A DNA stretch of 64,000 nucleotides from Agriotes lineatus (lineage: Eukaryota; Arthropoda; Insecta; Coleoptera; Elateridae): NCBI GenBank assembly GCA_940337035.1, contig CALNHX010003640.1, positions 81,081 to 145,080 of the forward strand, written 5' to 3'. The notes below the pieces were generated by a model that was not told where the DNA came from, did not search any database, and was given only the letters and a program-made list of their open reading frames with translations. The position numbers were made by a program, and so were the translations under genes. The number at the start of each line of letters is the position of its first letter. Within the stretch, counting starts at the first letter, position 1. Shown here one piece after another: positions 1-11,725 of this stretch.

Positions 1-737
1 AAATGTTCTTGATAAGCGTTTTGTTCCGTCATTCAGTATTATTGCTCGATTAGTTCTGGTGAATGCTAATCTCGAGCATTGTGTGGACGGTATACGTGAA
101 TTTGATATTTATTGAGGATGTGCTTCCGTCGTTTGATAAGGTATTTCAAGGTGCATTACAATCTAAAAGTATTAAATAGTATCGCCTTCATTTGCAATTA
201 AATTCTGAAATACATTTTTATGGCAGTTTGCCTTTCAATACTAATCTTAAAAAAGTTCAAATCAAGACGATTTCTGAAATTTTACAAGTTTATAAGCGAA
301 AGTGTGTCAATTCCAAGTTTTATATTAATAAAATAATAATAATTTATTCAGGATATTTACCATAGTTTGTGCGATTCCCTTGGAGAGAATGAAATAAAAT
401 CCATGTATTGCAAGGAATTTTCAGATGTTAAATAAAATATTTATATTTATTCAATTAAGTAATTTTCATAGTGATGCTTGTAAATTTTAAACATAAATTA
501 ATTCGAGTAGGCAGTTCTATTAGCGTGCTTCCGCATACCACACTAAGCATAATTGGTTTTGCCTATAATTTGTGGGATTTTGTACGGTTCTGTTAGTTAG
601 CAGCCTATTAAAAATTAGGATCAATAACTATTACTTTATTTATTGTAGTGAAAACAGTTTACAGTTTGGTGTTATCATTTTTAATGTACTGACCAGTCGC
701 AATGGAACAAAGAACAAAACTGGTAAGATTAATGAAG
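1..737. other. AT-rich non-coding DNA
   Basis: I see no gene, RNA or repeat boundary that I can support here. The short open frame near 572-754 has no recognisable domain. Confidence 0.6.
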
Positions 738-739
738 TA

Positions 740-1193
740 CAGGGTAATTTTTAAGTATGGTAATTAACTTCAAGGGTAGTTAAGGACACCAAACGAACAA
801 CTTTGCATAATACACTATACGCCAAAAATTAATAATAATTCCCCAAACAATTAAAACATTTAATTCTTAAACTGGTTGATAGTCATTGGAATGACTTTCA
901 ATGAACTAAGTTCGCACAAGTGGTTGCGCTAAAAACTAATTTGGATAAAATGCAGAAGCATAAAACAAGTGTTTAGGAATTCAATCACAATGGGTGCATT
1001 ACGTATTAGTCGGTTAACTTACTATTATCTGATTTACCTAATAAGGGTTTTAGTGTTAGCCAGTGGTTCTCAAAAGTTTGGTCCAGACCCTAATGCTATT
1101 TTTTTCTATAAGCGATTATTTTTTTAGTGCAATGTACTACTGAGGTCAGTATAAACCCATTTAATTTAATGACCATATTTATGCGTCACCCTG
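740..1193. mobile_element. MITE, Tc1/mariner-type ends, TA duplication
   Basis: The left end reads CAGGGTAATTTTTAAGTATG and the right end is the imperfect reverse complement (CAGGGTGACGCATAAATATG when read inward). TA flanks both sides (738-739 and 1194-1195). There is no coding capacity. Sequence close to the right end reappears in the other orientation at 56936-57100. The left half resembles 28321-28480. This is therefore a dispersed non-autonomous family with at least three copies or half-copies in the window. The TA duplication and CAGGG start suggest mobilisation by a Tc1/mariner transposase, which is inference. Confidence 0.7.
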
Positions 1194-1439
1194 TATATTT
1201 GGCGTATAGTACGCACAGCAATATATATTTTCCAGTCCGATAGGTTTTGTATTTGACTACAGAATTAGACATTTACATCATTTTTACTTCTCTCTGTCTT
1301 GCCTGAAACCAAATATACTTTTAATTTAATATAAACAGGGTGAATACCTTAAAAAAAATATAACGTTGTCTATTTTTGCTTTAACTCAAGAACTGCTAGT
1401 TAAGATAAAGGTAATATTTTTCCCATAGCCTACGTTTTT

Positions 1440-2960
1440 ACGATTGACAAAGTTCTTTTTCTTCACCACTAATCTAAGTCTTCTTGTTTATTTGTACTGA
1501 GTCATTTATTGTAACTTTTTCTTCTCTTTTGTTCATGCTTCTGTACTTTCCTTAGATTTATCTTATATCTTGTTCCTTCTCTTCCTCGCCCAATGCTTCT
1601 ATTGCCGGTTCTTTATTTGTTCATATGTTTCTTCAAAGTTGTCGTATCTAAATTCTTCCAGTTTTTGGTCTAATCTCCATTTATACAGATCTTTAATCGA
1701 ATCTTCCTTTAATAATCTTTTCTTTCTACTTTTTGATTCTGTGTCTAGTCCAGGGAAATTTCATTTTGGCGAACACTAGTTTGTGATTGGTGCCACACTC
1801 CGCATTGCTTTTCACCCGTACATCTTTCATCATGATAGTAGTGTTGGTTTTTACTATGATGTAATCGATTATTGATCTGATGTGTCTGGTTACCCATGTA
1901 TACTTATGAATATCTTTGTGGCGGAAAAACCTGTTAGTTGTTTTTAGATTGTTCATTTCCACGATTCGATTAACCCTTCTCCGTTTCCATTAATGTCTTC
2001 TTCCCCGAACCCTCCTAGTATGTTGATGTCTTCTTTCCTTCCTATTCTGCCGTAAAGGTTTCCTGCTTTAATAAGCACTTGGTAACTTTTGACTGTCTCT
2101 ATTTGTTACTGTAGAATTTCCATAAATTCTTCTTTTTCTATTTTTGGTCTGTCATCGATTGGTCCATATAATCCCAGTATTTCTAGTATTTTCATTTGTT
2201 ATTCTTTCATTAATATGTTCCCATGTCTGGGCTGATCTGGCCCATTTTTCTTCATTAATATTACCATTCCTGTCTTCGCTCGTTTCTTTTGTTTTACTCC
2301 GCTCTAGTAGTGAAAGACACACTCTATATCTTCGGTCCCATTTCCTTTTTTCTTGGTCTCACTTGATATTAGTATGTCTATATCCATCCTTTTAAACTCA
2401 TCGATGACTTGTTCTTTGTTCTACATTCTTGTACGTTTCATGTTCCATATGTAAGTGTTCTTTGTTTTTTATGCCTTTTTTCTTTTTTGTTTATGGTCGA
2501 GATTTATAAGACTGGGTTATGTAAACTGTAAAAAAATTGCCCCTCCCCTTCCGTATCCGTTGGGGCTCCATCCATTGGAGGTGTGGATCACCAGCCGGGG
2601 TTTATTTTGCCCTTTCATGTTTTTAATTGTATCAGGTAGCTACAACCTGGCGTTAAAATCCCCTTTTGGAGGACCTCGTTAATCAGCCGTCCACTCTGGA
2701 TCAGTCGCTGTTCGTAGCCGCCCACTATGGATCCGGCGCTACCTGTGGGTATCTGCTGATTCGCGGGAGGTGTTTCATTTCCCTCCTGTCACCCATATCT
2801 GGGAGGCATTCCTCGATTTGCTACCTGGAGACGCGCTTTATGGGGGTTACAAGTTCTCAGAGAGAAGTCGACTTTATGGTTCAGCTAAAGAAATTCAAAG
2901 AATATCGTACTATTTGCTAAAAAGAATACGTAATAACAGACTAATTTTCTTAGTTTTCAG
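1440..2960 (-). pseudogene. RTE-like LINE remnant (endonuclease region)
   Basis: Read on the minus strand, this segment gives broken pieces of an AP-type endonuclease of the RTE-like LINE class. The clearest is 1962-1726, containing DIHKYTW, then IDYIIV and AECGTNHKLV, which is the usual C-terminal block with its catalytic Asp-His pair altered to N-H. Upstream pieces at about 2060-1970 (LYGRIGRKEDI, GEGLIESW) and about 2430-2330 (N-terminal strand region) are in other frames and contain stops. A GC-richer segment at 2540-2900 probably belongs to the 5' part. Frames change at least three times, so it is dead. No target-site duplication or tail was found. The clade assignment rests on motif resemblance only. 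Confidence 0.7.
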
Positions 2961-3306
2961 TTACTCCTATTGAGCTACAGACCCTCTTCTTCAACTTTAC
3001 TTCAATCCAGATCAAAAGCATTCAAATTTATGTTTAATTACTTAATGGTTAGATAGACCAAGAGGAACGAAATGCCACAATATTTTCTACTCGCCATCAC
3101 GCAGGCCTACGTTCTTCCCTAATGTACATAACGTCATTTCGACAGTCCCTATCATAAACGATTCTTTCAATTTGTGACAACTTCAATAACTTCCAAAAAC
3201 AACGACTATGATGGCCATATTTTCGCTCTATCGGTTTTTGCGAAGGGAAAAATCCAAATGAGGACATCTGGAAACCCGTTGTTTTTGTTTAAAATCATGT
3301 GCCTAC
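2961..3306. other. Non-coding spacer
   Basis: Nothing recognisable between the LINE remnant and the Harbinger-type element. Confidence 0.5.
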
Positions 3307-3384
3307 TAAAGGTCTGGACACACATTCCCGGACCGTGTCAGGACCGGAGCACGGCCGTCACCCGGTTATGTCTCGGCCCGTTCA

Positions 3385-4014
3385 AGGTCCGAACACACAT
3401 TCCCGGACCGTGTCAGGGCCGGAGGACGGCCGTGTGACGGCAGTCACCCGGTGAAGCAATTCCACAGTGAAATTAAATGCATCTGTTCACACATCACCGT
3501 GTCATGTCCGGGCGCCGTCACCGGACCGGGCCCGGGCCGGGTGATAATAGTTTTGCTTACTTTTTGACGGTGACGGTCCGGTCTCTGTGGTAGATTAGAT
3601 CTGCTTTCACACAAGTGTTAGCGTTTGGAAAATACTTAGTGGGTGTATTTTGATCGCAGCATTTGAAAACTTTATAATTCATTGTTTATATAGGGTGAAT
3701 ATAGACATAGAACGACTGATAGAGGAGGTTCGAAAGTTTACGGTACTCTATAAGAATATAACCAAGCTAATGAAAAGTTCAGAAATGCAGAGTACAAGGA
3801 CAGAGTTTGGAAGAAAATTGAGACAATATTCCCGTATATCTTTAACCGATCACGTCAAAGATTTCGAAGCAGACTGACAAAACTTCCAAGTCCCACTGTC
3901 CGGAACACGGCCGGCACACGGACATGTGTGGTTTCTAGATGAACGGGCCGAGACATAACCGGGCGACGGCCGTGTTCCGGCCCTGGCACGGTCCGGGAAT
4001 GTGTGTTCGGACCT
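3385..4014 (+). mobile_element. Inner copy of the same Harbinger MITE
   Basis: This copy has perfect termini (AGGTCCGAACACACATTC and its reverse complement) and is 630 bp long, matching the outer copy once that is spliced together. It is flanked by the 3-bp repeat TCA (3382-3384 and 4015-4017). The same junction occurs uninterrupted inside this inner copy as CCCGTTCATCTAG (reverse complement of about 3932-3944), which shows exactly where the outer copy was broken. It carries its own MADF-like fragment on the plus strand. Confidence 0.85.
3696..3940 (+). pseudogene. MADF-domain fragment (inner copy)
   Basis: The plus strand encodes IDIERLIEEVRKFTVLY followed, after a frame change near 3755, by EYKDRVWKKIE and a basic run. 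This matches the start of a MADF (Myb/SANT-like) DNA-binding domain: an acidic helix, an LI..V...P/VLY core, then a W near the third helix. Only the N-terminal half is present, ending at a stop just before the 3' terminal repeat. In PIF/Harbinger elements a MADF or Myb-like protein assists the transposase, so it is likely a relic of that gene. Capture of a host exon is the alternative. Confidence 0.6.
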
Positions 4015-4031
4015 TCATCTAGAAACCACAC

Positions 4032-4281
4032 ATGTCCGTGTGCCGGCCGTGTTCCGGGCAGTGGGATGATAAAATTTACTCGGAAGTTTTGTCAGTCTGC
4101 TTCGAAATCTTTGACGCGATCGGTTAAAAATATACAGGAATATTGTCTCAATTTTCTTCCAAACTCTACCCTTGTACTCTGCATTTCTGTACTTTTCATT
4201 AGCTTGGTTATCGAGTACCGCAAACATTCGAACCTCCTTTATCAGTCGTTCCATGTCTACATTTTCGCCGTATATAAACAA
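4032..4281 (-). pseudogene. MADF-domain fragment (outer copy)
   Basis: On the minus strand a single open frame reads VDMERLIKEVRMFAVL, then EYKGRVWKKIE and a basic C-terminus (SRQRFRSRL). It is the reverse-oriented twin of the fragment at 3696-3940, but without the frame change, so the two copies decayed independently. It starts at about 4281 and ends at the stop TGA beside the terminal repeat. It covers only about half of a normal MADF domain and would not fold as a complete one without an upstream or downstream exon. Confidence 0.6.
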
Positions 4282-4581
4282 TGAATTATAAAATTTTCAA
4301 ATGCTGAGATCTAAATACACCCACTAAGTATTTTCCAAATGCTAAAACTTGTGTGAAATCAGATCTAATCTACGACCGAGACCGGACCGTCACCGTCAAA
4401 AAGTAAGCAAAACTATTATCACCCGGCCCGGGCCCGGTCCGGTGACGGCGCCCGGACATGGCACGGTGATGTGTGAACAGATGCATTTAATTTCACTGTG
4501 GAATTCATTCACCGGGTGACGGCCGTCACCCGGCCGGGCTCCGGCCCTGACACGGTCCGGGAATGTGTGTCCAGTCCTTAA

Positions 4582-5105
4582 AGCGTTCCGATGAGCCTGT
4601 GTTAGCAGCACAGTGCTAAATAAATATTTAAATGAAGTATTTACATAACGCAAATTTAACACGCACAGCTGAAGACTCCGTTAAAACGGCAAGAAGTGTG
4701 GTGACCAACCGTTACCAAGTCACAGTCATTGTCACAGTTTTGATTACAAATCGATCATTTTACAGTTACGTAGTTTGCAACTAGTCTCGGTTGTTAATGT
4801 TTACCTAAGTGTCCTTAATGTACAAGAGCGTGCTTGATTGTAAATGCAGTATAAGACGTAAACCTCAAACCTAGTTTGCATAATTATTATTGATTGACAT
4901 TTTTTCGTCAGACTTCCCATCATGTAAGCATAGAATTTAATTTACAAGGGCCTGGCATTTTCATTTCCCGTATCTCTATTTTTATACTAATCCTTTATTG
5001 ATGAAATATGTAAATATATCGTGCAATTCCGACAGAAACAGAAAAGAAGATTTATTATTTAGCGCTCTTTGGGCCGGCTTAGCACGAATCATAAAAACCA
5101 TGAGC
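4582..5105. other. AT-rich non-coding DNA
   Basis: No gene or repeat recognised. Confidence 0.5.
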
Positions 5106-8100
5106 TCTCTTCAAGCCTATTGCAAGGTTTTAAGGGCATTTTTAGTACAGCAGAACTTTTTAGAAAGACTGTAATAACCTTGCAGAATTAATATTGAGTG
5201 TGTTTGGAGAAAATGTTCAGAAAATCTTTCTAGCGAAATTGCAATAACTTTTCAGCGAGTACAATCCAATTTAAGTACATTTTCTAAGAACCGTAAAATA
5301 TGTTGTTTAGAAAGTTTTGGTAATTTTTTAACAGATTTGCAATAAATGACTTAGCAGTACATTTTTAGAAAGTTTACAGCAAGTTTATTGTACGCTTCTG
5401 ATACATTTTCAATTTGTTATCAAAGAATCTAAAAAAAAAATAATTTAGCAAGGTCAGAGTAAAATTTCAGAAAATTTTAGGAAATATTTTAGTAAAATTG
5501 GTAGCGATTTTGGAACAAATTGTAATAAATTAATTTTCAAGGAAATAGCAACAATCCTTTAACAGTTTACCAGCAAATTGTGAGACATCTTGAAATAATT
5601 GGCAATACAGTTTTGTAAAATTGTCAGTGCGTTTGCAGCAATATTTTAGCAATTTTCCAACCACACCTTTTAGAAGAATTGCTATAAATTTTCAGAATTT
5701 GCGTTGTGACCTAATGTGGCCAATTCGCAGTAATTTTTCTGTTAACTTTTAAGGAATTTGCACCGAGTTTTAAACAGGGTTTTCGTATATTTGCCGATTT
5801 TTAGAACATTTTCAGGAAGGTTGCAACAAATTGTGTAGTTAAGTTGCAGAACATTGTTAAGAAACTTACAGTAAATTTACAATAAATCTTTCATAAAATT
5901 CCAGTATTTTTTCAGTATACAAGATTTTAATACATTTTCGTTAAATTCTTAGTTAATTTGCCTGCTCACAATCAAGTGTATACGAACGCTCTTTTTCATA
6001 TAATATTGTCAAAATTTATAACTCCCTTTCTTTATCGCTTCAAACACTTAGTGTTCTTAAATTCAAACGTCTTTATCATGATTATTTACTTGAAAATCAG
6101 TAATCTAGCCATAAAATTTTTATTCCTGGAGGTGTGTTTATTGATCTACTATTTTCTTTCAATTTCTTCTTTCTTGTTTTCTTTATTTTACTATTTCCTT
6201 TCTTGTGTTTCAGATCAATATATACAGAGTGAGCACCTTAAAAAATAAAATTTTGTTTATTTTTGAGTTAATTTTGAAATAGACGGAAGTAATAATTCTC
6301 ACATAGGTCAGGCTTTACACTTGATGGAAATAGGACTCAACAGATACAGGATAATGTCACAAAAGAGTCAAAACTTTTCAACAATAAGACCGCTCCCTTA
6401 AATAGAGGCGCGCGCCGCACTCATTTCAATTAGGCTCGATGGCGCAGTTCGACTTTTGTATGCAGTTACGATGGCTATGCAGATGCGACGGATTCAAACC
6501 CCACCGGGATACATTTTTTAAATTTGCAAATTGATCTAATTCGCGCGTGGGAAGTTCGGTGTAAACCCATTTACAGATTTTTTTGTAAAAAGTATCGAGC
6601 ACATTGTTCGGAAGTTTGCAGAAAATTCTCACGAAGTTTGCAGAATATTTACATCAACATTTAAATTATCTTTAGAAAGTTAAAATGGAAGTTCTTCTCT
6701 CTTCAAATTTACAGCATATTTTCAATAAGTTTGCATCATATTTGCAGCTTCTGGTAAATTTCCAGTAAAATTTCTGTAACTTGATTCGTAAATTTACATC
6801 ATATCTTCAGTAGATTTGCAGAATATCAGTAAGTTTGGAGTCAATTTCGGAAACAGATTCAGCAAACCACCAGGAAATTGCTCGACATTTTTTCGTAAAT
6901 TTATAAGCATACATATTTTCATTAGAAAATTTGTATTAAATTTCAGCAAGTTTATAGAAAATTTAAAATAATTTTGCAAAATAGTTTAGTAAATATTCAG
7001 TAAACTTCTAGTAAATTTCCAGTAAACTTTCAGAAAGTTAATATTTTTTAAGTTTGTAACATATTTTCAATAAATGTGCATACAATTTTAGCTAGTTTAC
7101 AGAAAATTTTCCGTAAGTTTGTAGAATACATATTTTCGGTAAATTTCCATTCAATTTCTAGTAAATATATCGTGTTTAAAAAAAAACTCATTTAGCGTAG
7201 GCCTTGGAAAGAAAGATAGAAAATCTAGTCATGTCTTAACTTAAGTCTGTAGGTAAATGTTTTATGAAAACATCTGTCACTGTGACAAAAGTTTACACTG
7301 CATTAAGTTTAATTGTATCAAGCAAAAAGGGAAATAAGTTGGCATGTACTCAATAACAACGAGTGTAATAATCATAACGGTCATTGTTTGTGGTGTTTTG
7401 TATGTTTTTAGGAAAATAGTTCAAGGTCGAGATGTAATTTAGTTCTCTCTGACTTATAGCAGTTCATTTGCTTCAATGGGTATATATCAAGTTACGGCAA
7501 ACTTCAATTTGATCATGGCATGCCGCGAATGAGTACAATATGCCTTCAGGAAATTATTAGAAATTTTTCCGCAAGTTTTAGAATATTTTCAGAAAATTTG
7601 AAGCTAATTTTACAAAGTGTATAGATAATTCGCATTAAGTTGTCAGAATGTCTTCAGTACATTTGCAGTCAATTTGTAGTAAACCCGTAAACTTTCAGGA
7701 ACTTAATGGAAATTATTTCGTTAAGTATATAGCATCTTTTCAATAAATTTGTATCAAATTTTAGCTAGTTTTTGGACAATTTTCCTTGAGTTTGCAGAAT
7801 ATTTTCAATAAATATACAGACACTTTCCAGTAAATTTCTAGTAAACCTTTGGAAAGTTCTGAAAATGGTTCCCTAAGTTTGTAGCTTATTTTCAGAAAAT
7901 TTTCAGTAATTTTCAGTAAGCTTACCGAACATTTTCAATAATTTTTCAGAATATTTTCAGTAAATTCGCTGTGAATTTCTAGTAAATGTACAGTAAGTAA
8001 GCGTTCAGAGAATTGTAGATATTCCGTAAGTTTACATACTATCGTCAGTAGGTTTACAGTAATTTTCCGGGGTTTAGTAAGTTTTGGTATAACAGAATAT

Positions 8101-8290
8101 ATTTGCAATTTTTAACGAGTTTACAGTAAAAAAAGTAAGTACATTTTTCATAGTTTCCAAAAAACTTACAGAAAATGTTCAGTAGATTTATAGCAAAGAG
8201 CAATAAATTTCAATAAAATGTAGGTGAGTTTGAACACATTTTTAGTAACTAATAAGTAATTTTGAGATTTGGTAGTGAATGTTTCTAGCA
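5106..8290 (+). repeat. Degenerate satellite, 11-bp subunit and 22-bp unit
   Basis: Much of this block is a diverged tandem repeat with subunit near GTAAATTTNCA. Two subunits make a 22-bp unit, roughly GTAAGTTTGCA plus GAATATTTTCA. The period is exact in places: four 11-mers run without a gap at 6989-7032, and GAAGTTTGCAG recurs exactly 22 bp later at about 6611-6655. Other stretches (about 5960-6600 and 7185-7540) are not repeat-like and may be insertions. The array is A/T rich, with T tracts spaced one or two helical turns apart, so intrinsic DNA curvature is plausible. It encodes nothing I recognise. Confidence 0.7.
6432..6512 (+). repeat. tRNA-like sequence, possible SINE head
   Basis: The segment has a box A-like TGGCGCAGTTCG and, about 50 bp on, a box B-like GGATTCAAACC. 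Acceptor and T stems do not pair well, so it is not a functional tRNA. It lies inside the satellite block with GC content well above its surroundings. A degenerate tRNA-derived SINE head is the best reading, with low confidence. Confidence 0.3.
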
Positions 8291-9732
8291 CTGCCTCACT
8301 TTGAAGCAATCAAAATCCTGTACCCCTAGGTAAGCAATATTTTTCCAGGTACGTAAACTGAGTTTCTTCTTTCTCTTATTAATATAATGTAAATCAGCAT
8401 ATGAGATCTTTAACGCCTAGTGCGTTTTTAGATATATCCTGCATTTCTTCCGATCTTTGTCTAAGGTTTTCCAAACATAATTCTGCCAGAATTTAGCGAT
8501 TGTATTAATTTTTGGTCTACCTCTTCTATTTACTAGTTCTTCAGCTTTTTAGTGGAGCATTTGTCCAATTTCTATTTAAATAATCAGACCTCAATTATAA
8601 TCTATATTTTGCGCCAGATGCGTAACTCAACATCAACAGTTCAATGTCTTCGGCTGAAATACCTAATACCCGAGGGGGAAGAACTTATGACAAGGGTTAT
8701 AAGTTTTCAATCAACGAATTAAAAAAAAATTAATGTCGCTTTTATAAAATACCATTTTCACCAATTTCAGTTTCTTAGAAATCACTTTCAAGCTTTCCGT
8801 TTTGCTGAATTTTTTGATAACGGTAGCCGTAAATTTAAATCGCTAATTAGAAAAACTGCTCTTAATTTTATGCAAACGGCCTAGGTTTTAATGGCATGCA
8901 ATTATCCGTAACTGTTCCACTTCTTGTTTTATTAAAATTTTACGAGTTTTTTTGTCGTTGCAAACCGCAACCTTTAGAACCTGGCGTTATTGCAGTTCGG
9001 TCACGTATGGGTGCTTAGTATTGCCTATTGCTTGGTATTGTTACTTAAGTTTGATATTAGTGGTAACAATTCGCTGACCTAATTCTTCCTAATACATTAA
9101 CTGATTAAGTTATACAGTACTATTAGGTACAACGTCTTCCATATAATATGCGGCGCAAGCAACAAGTTTCACATTTTCTCTAGAATTCCATTTCCTATTT
9201 CCATTTATGGAGCTAATATGTATTTTTGTGTGCTATAATTCCGTTATATGTATGATTGAACGCGTAGCCAGCGTGTGCGTTTCTAGTATTAGGAACCTTA
9301 TAACACATTCCAGCGATGACCTTCTTCAATATTTTTCTTGTTAATCTACTTCCTAGTTCGAACCACAATGCAACACAAATACTGGATTAACGGTACGTTT
9401 GCATATTAACACTTTTTTTGCAGGTATGGATGACATTGTGCTCCTACAACTCCACTTTTTAATCCGAAGATTGTAAGTACAGTTATGTGTTTTGTCGTAC
9501 AACAATTAAACACGACCTGTGGAGCTTGCCCATTGTTATTTGTAGTTCGTACAACAAAGCCTCATATAAAAGACTAATGATGCAGTTCCCCTGCTAATTA
9601 GCATAATTAACAGTAAAAAGATGGGTTGTAGCAAACTGAATATTGAATAACATATATTTAATACCAAGTTTCTATATACCACATTCTTTTACTTCCTCGG
9701 TTTTTAATTGTGCTTGTAAAAACAACCAGTGT
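8291..9732. other. AT-rich non-coding DNA
   Basis: No supported gene. A pyrimidine-rich stretch near 8440-8570 could be an antisense LINE scrap, but I could not align it to a domain. Confidence 0.5.
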
Positions 9733-9904
9733 TGGCGAAAATAAAACACTGTTGAATATCACAAAACCAACTTGTCAGTGTAAATTTTTCCAAAAACTGC
9801 ATGTTACAATCATTATTCACACTTGCAAAGTTTATGAAAAAATTGACACTCCTTGACACTGACAAGTTGGTTTTGTAACATTCGACAATGTTTTGTTTTC
9901 GCCA
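9733..9904. repeat. Inverted-repeat element, about 49-bp arms
   Basis: The arms 9733-9781 and 9856-9904 are imperfect reverse complements, beginning TGGCGAAAATAAAACA and ending TGTTTTGTTTTCGCCA, around a 75-bp centre. They share CAAAACCAACTTGTCAGTGT and its complement. No target-site duplication is clear. It looks like a short MITE. Confidence 0.65.
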
Positions 9905-10165
9905 TCAAATATGAAAAGGCCTCTATCATCCTCATGATGCCATTCATCATCAGTTGAAAATTCCAATAGTACTAGAAGTGATCAACGAATTTAGTGCAAA
10001 ATACTTGGAGTGCAACAAGAATCACTAAAACCATGTATTCAAGCTCTAGTATAAATATAAATACACAAGGTAAATTAAAGGACTGCCCCATGGGTAGTGT
10101 TCTACTATGTCATTTTAAACTGTACTCACCATATAATGTTACTGAATTGTAATTAATCAAGGATT
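9905..10165. other. Non-coding DNA
   Basis: Nothing recognised. Confidence 0.5.
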
Positions 10166-10440
10166 CATTTAAAAAACTTCAGTAATGTTTCGATAAATTT
10201 CAGCAATACGAGTATAGCAAATGTTGACAATTTAGCGAATTTGCAGCAATTTTTCAACAAATTTGTAGTACGTTTGGTACATTTTCAGCAATTTTTAGTA
10301 ATTAGAACGTTCCAGACAACTATCAAGAAATTGCCACAAAAATATAAGTTCAATTAACTTTCAGCGAGTTGGAATCAACTTTAAGTTTGTTTCAGATTGC
10401 AGCAAAAGCTTGTAATAAGTGGTAATAAAAACTACCAGTC
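10166..10440 (+). repeat. Satellite outlier block (plus orientation)
   Basis: TTTCAGCAA, TTTGCAGCAA and similar subunits recur in the same orientation as the 5.1-8.3 kb block but are more diverged. Confidence 0.45.
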
Positions 10441-11219
10441 AAATATCATAAAATTTGATGTGAAATTTTAAGGAGAAGAAACCCATTTGGAAAGGATATG
10501 TGAAAATCATAAATGTCTAACTTCAGGCTTCATAGAACAAAAATTTAAGTTGCATTAATTTAAACCGCTTTTCAAAAAATGTATTATTTTATTCAATCGA
10601 GTGTACCTAGAGAAGAATACATGCCTGCTTTCACTTAAACCAATATTTCCCAAATGTTACAGGAAAGTTGTAGATAAAATATAAAGCAGAGACACGACTC
10701 TGATCTGATGTCAAAACACTTATTCTAAAACTTTCTTTTTAAAAATTGTTGACAGGGTATTTTAAAATACATTTTACGTTTGAATATCGCACTAATGCGG
10801 CATTAATTCCTGAAAATGCATTTTCCCATAAAAGCGTGTTGATTTTTCAATGTATACATGACATTAGTGTTTTATTTGTAGTTTTTTTTTAAATATGAAG
10901 AACAATTTAAAAAATATTTACATTAAACTATGTAAGTACTTGTTAAATTGTACTGTAAGTTATTAGATTCATGAAACTAATTGTATGAAGCACAGTAGTG
11001 TGCGAATTTGTTAATTTAGTGGTAATTTTATGCGACCTCTTAATGAGGTAACTGATGTAAATATATTTCTTTTACATTTCCGGAGCCCATTTTAGGGTCA
11101 CGGTCGCTAAAACTGCGTAAAATACTGTACGTACATGCACAATACAAAACGAAATAAAACTGTTTCGTAGCAAAATGCCATTTGTAGAAAGTGTTACCAG
11201 ATCTTTATTATTTCAAATG
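10441..11219. other. AT-rich non-coding DNA
   Basis: No gene or clear repeat seen. Confidence 0.5.
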
Positions 11220-11725
11220 TTACGATTACTTAGCAATTGCTGGAGATACTGCTAAAATACTTTCAGAGAATTTATTGATAACTTTGAACTCGTTATAGCA
11301 AATTTGTTTAAAAATTCGTTAACAACTCGCTGAAAAATCGTTGAACACGTGTACGCACTTCTTAAAATGTTGCTATAAATATCCAGATATTTGATTACAA
11401 ACTGTTTGAAAGTTAGCTGCAAACTTTTCAAAAATGTGACATAAATTTACTGAAAATGTATTACAGGCTTTTCCTGCAAACTTACAGCGAAGTTATTGGA
11501 ACTTTGGTACAAACTCACTGAAAATTTCCTAATGTTTGAGCGCAACCTTTCTGAGAATTTATCGCAAACCAAAAATGTTCCACAAACTTACTGAGAAGTT
11601 GATGCAAACGTCCAAACATTTGTTGAAAAATTGTTTTAAACTTGCTGAAAATTTGTCAAAAATGTAAAGCAAGTTCGTCGCAAATTTATCATATTTTATT
11701 AAAAATTCTCTAAAATTGTTACCAT
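11220..11725 (-). repeat. Satellite block in reverse orientation
   Basis: The same repeat family appears as its reverse complement: CTGCAAACTT, ACTGAAAATGT and ACAAACTTACTG subunits, with 22-bp spacing visible between successive GCAAAC/ACAAAC starts at about 11580-11625. The minus-strand frame through here (11801-11559) is a by-product of the repeat, giving phenylalanine- and leucine-rich peptide. Confidence 0.55.

Larger units (their letters stand above)
3310..4578 (-). mobile_element. PIF/Harbinger MITE (outer copy) with a self-insertion
   Basis: The ends are AGGTCTGGACACAC and GTGTGTCCAGTCCT, flanked by a 3-bp duplication TAA (3307-3309 and 4579-4581). The body looks like a large fold-back, but it is better explained as two copies of one family. 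The outer copy is 3310-3384 plus 4018-4578, about 636 bp. An inner copy (3385-4014) in the opposite orientation is inserted at a TCA. A 3-bp TWA-type duplication and a MADF-like coding fragment fit PIF/Harbinger elements, which carry an accessory DNA-binding protein besides the transposase. No DDE transposase is present, so the element is non-autonomous. GC content rises sharply in the terminal 150 bp. Confidence 0.8.

Noticed and set aside
3310..4578. Foldback (FB) transposon
   Set aside because: Two sets of 3-bp duplications and equal lengths of the two reconstructed copies favour a self-nested MITE.
6432..6512. Functional tRNA gene
   Set aside because: Acceptor and T stems do not form, so only a tRNA-like or SINE-head label was kept.
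8400..8620. Antisense LINE fragment
   Set aside because: Pyrimidine-rich, with a few suggestive words, but no frame gave a convincing RT or endonuclease motif.
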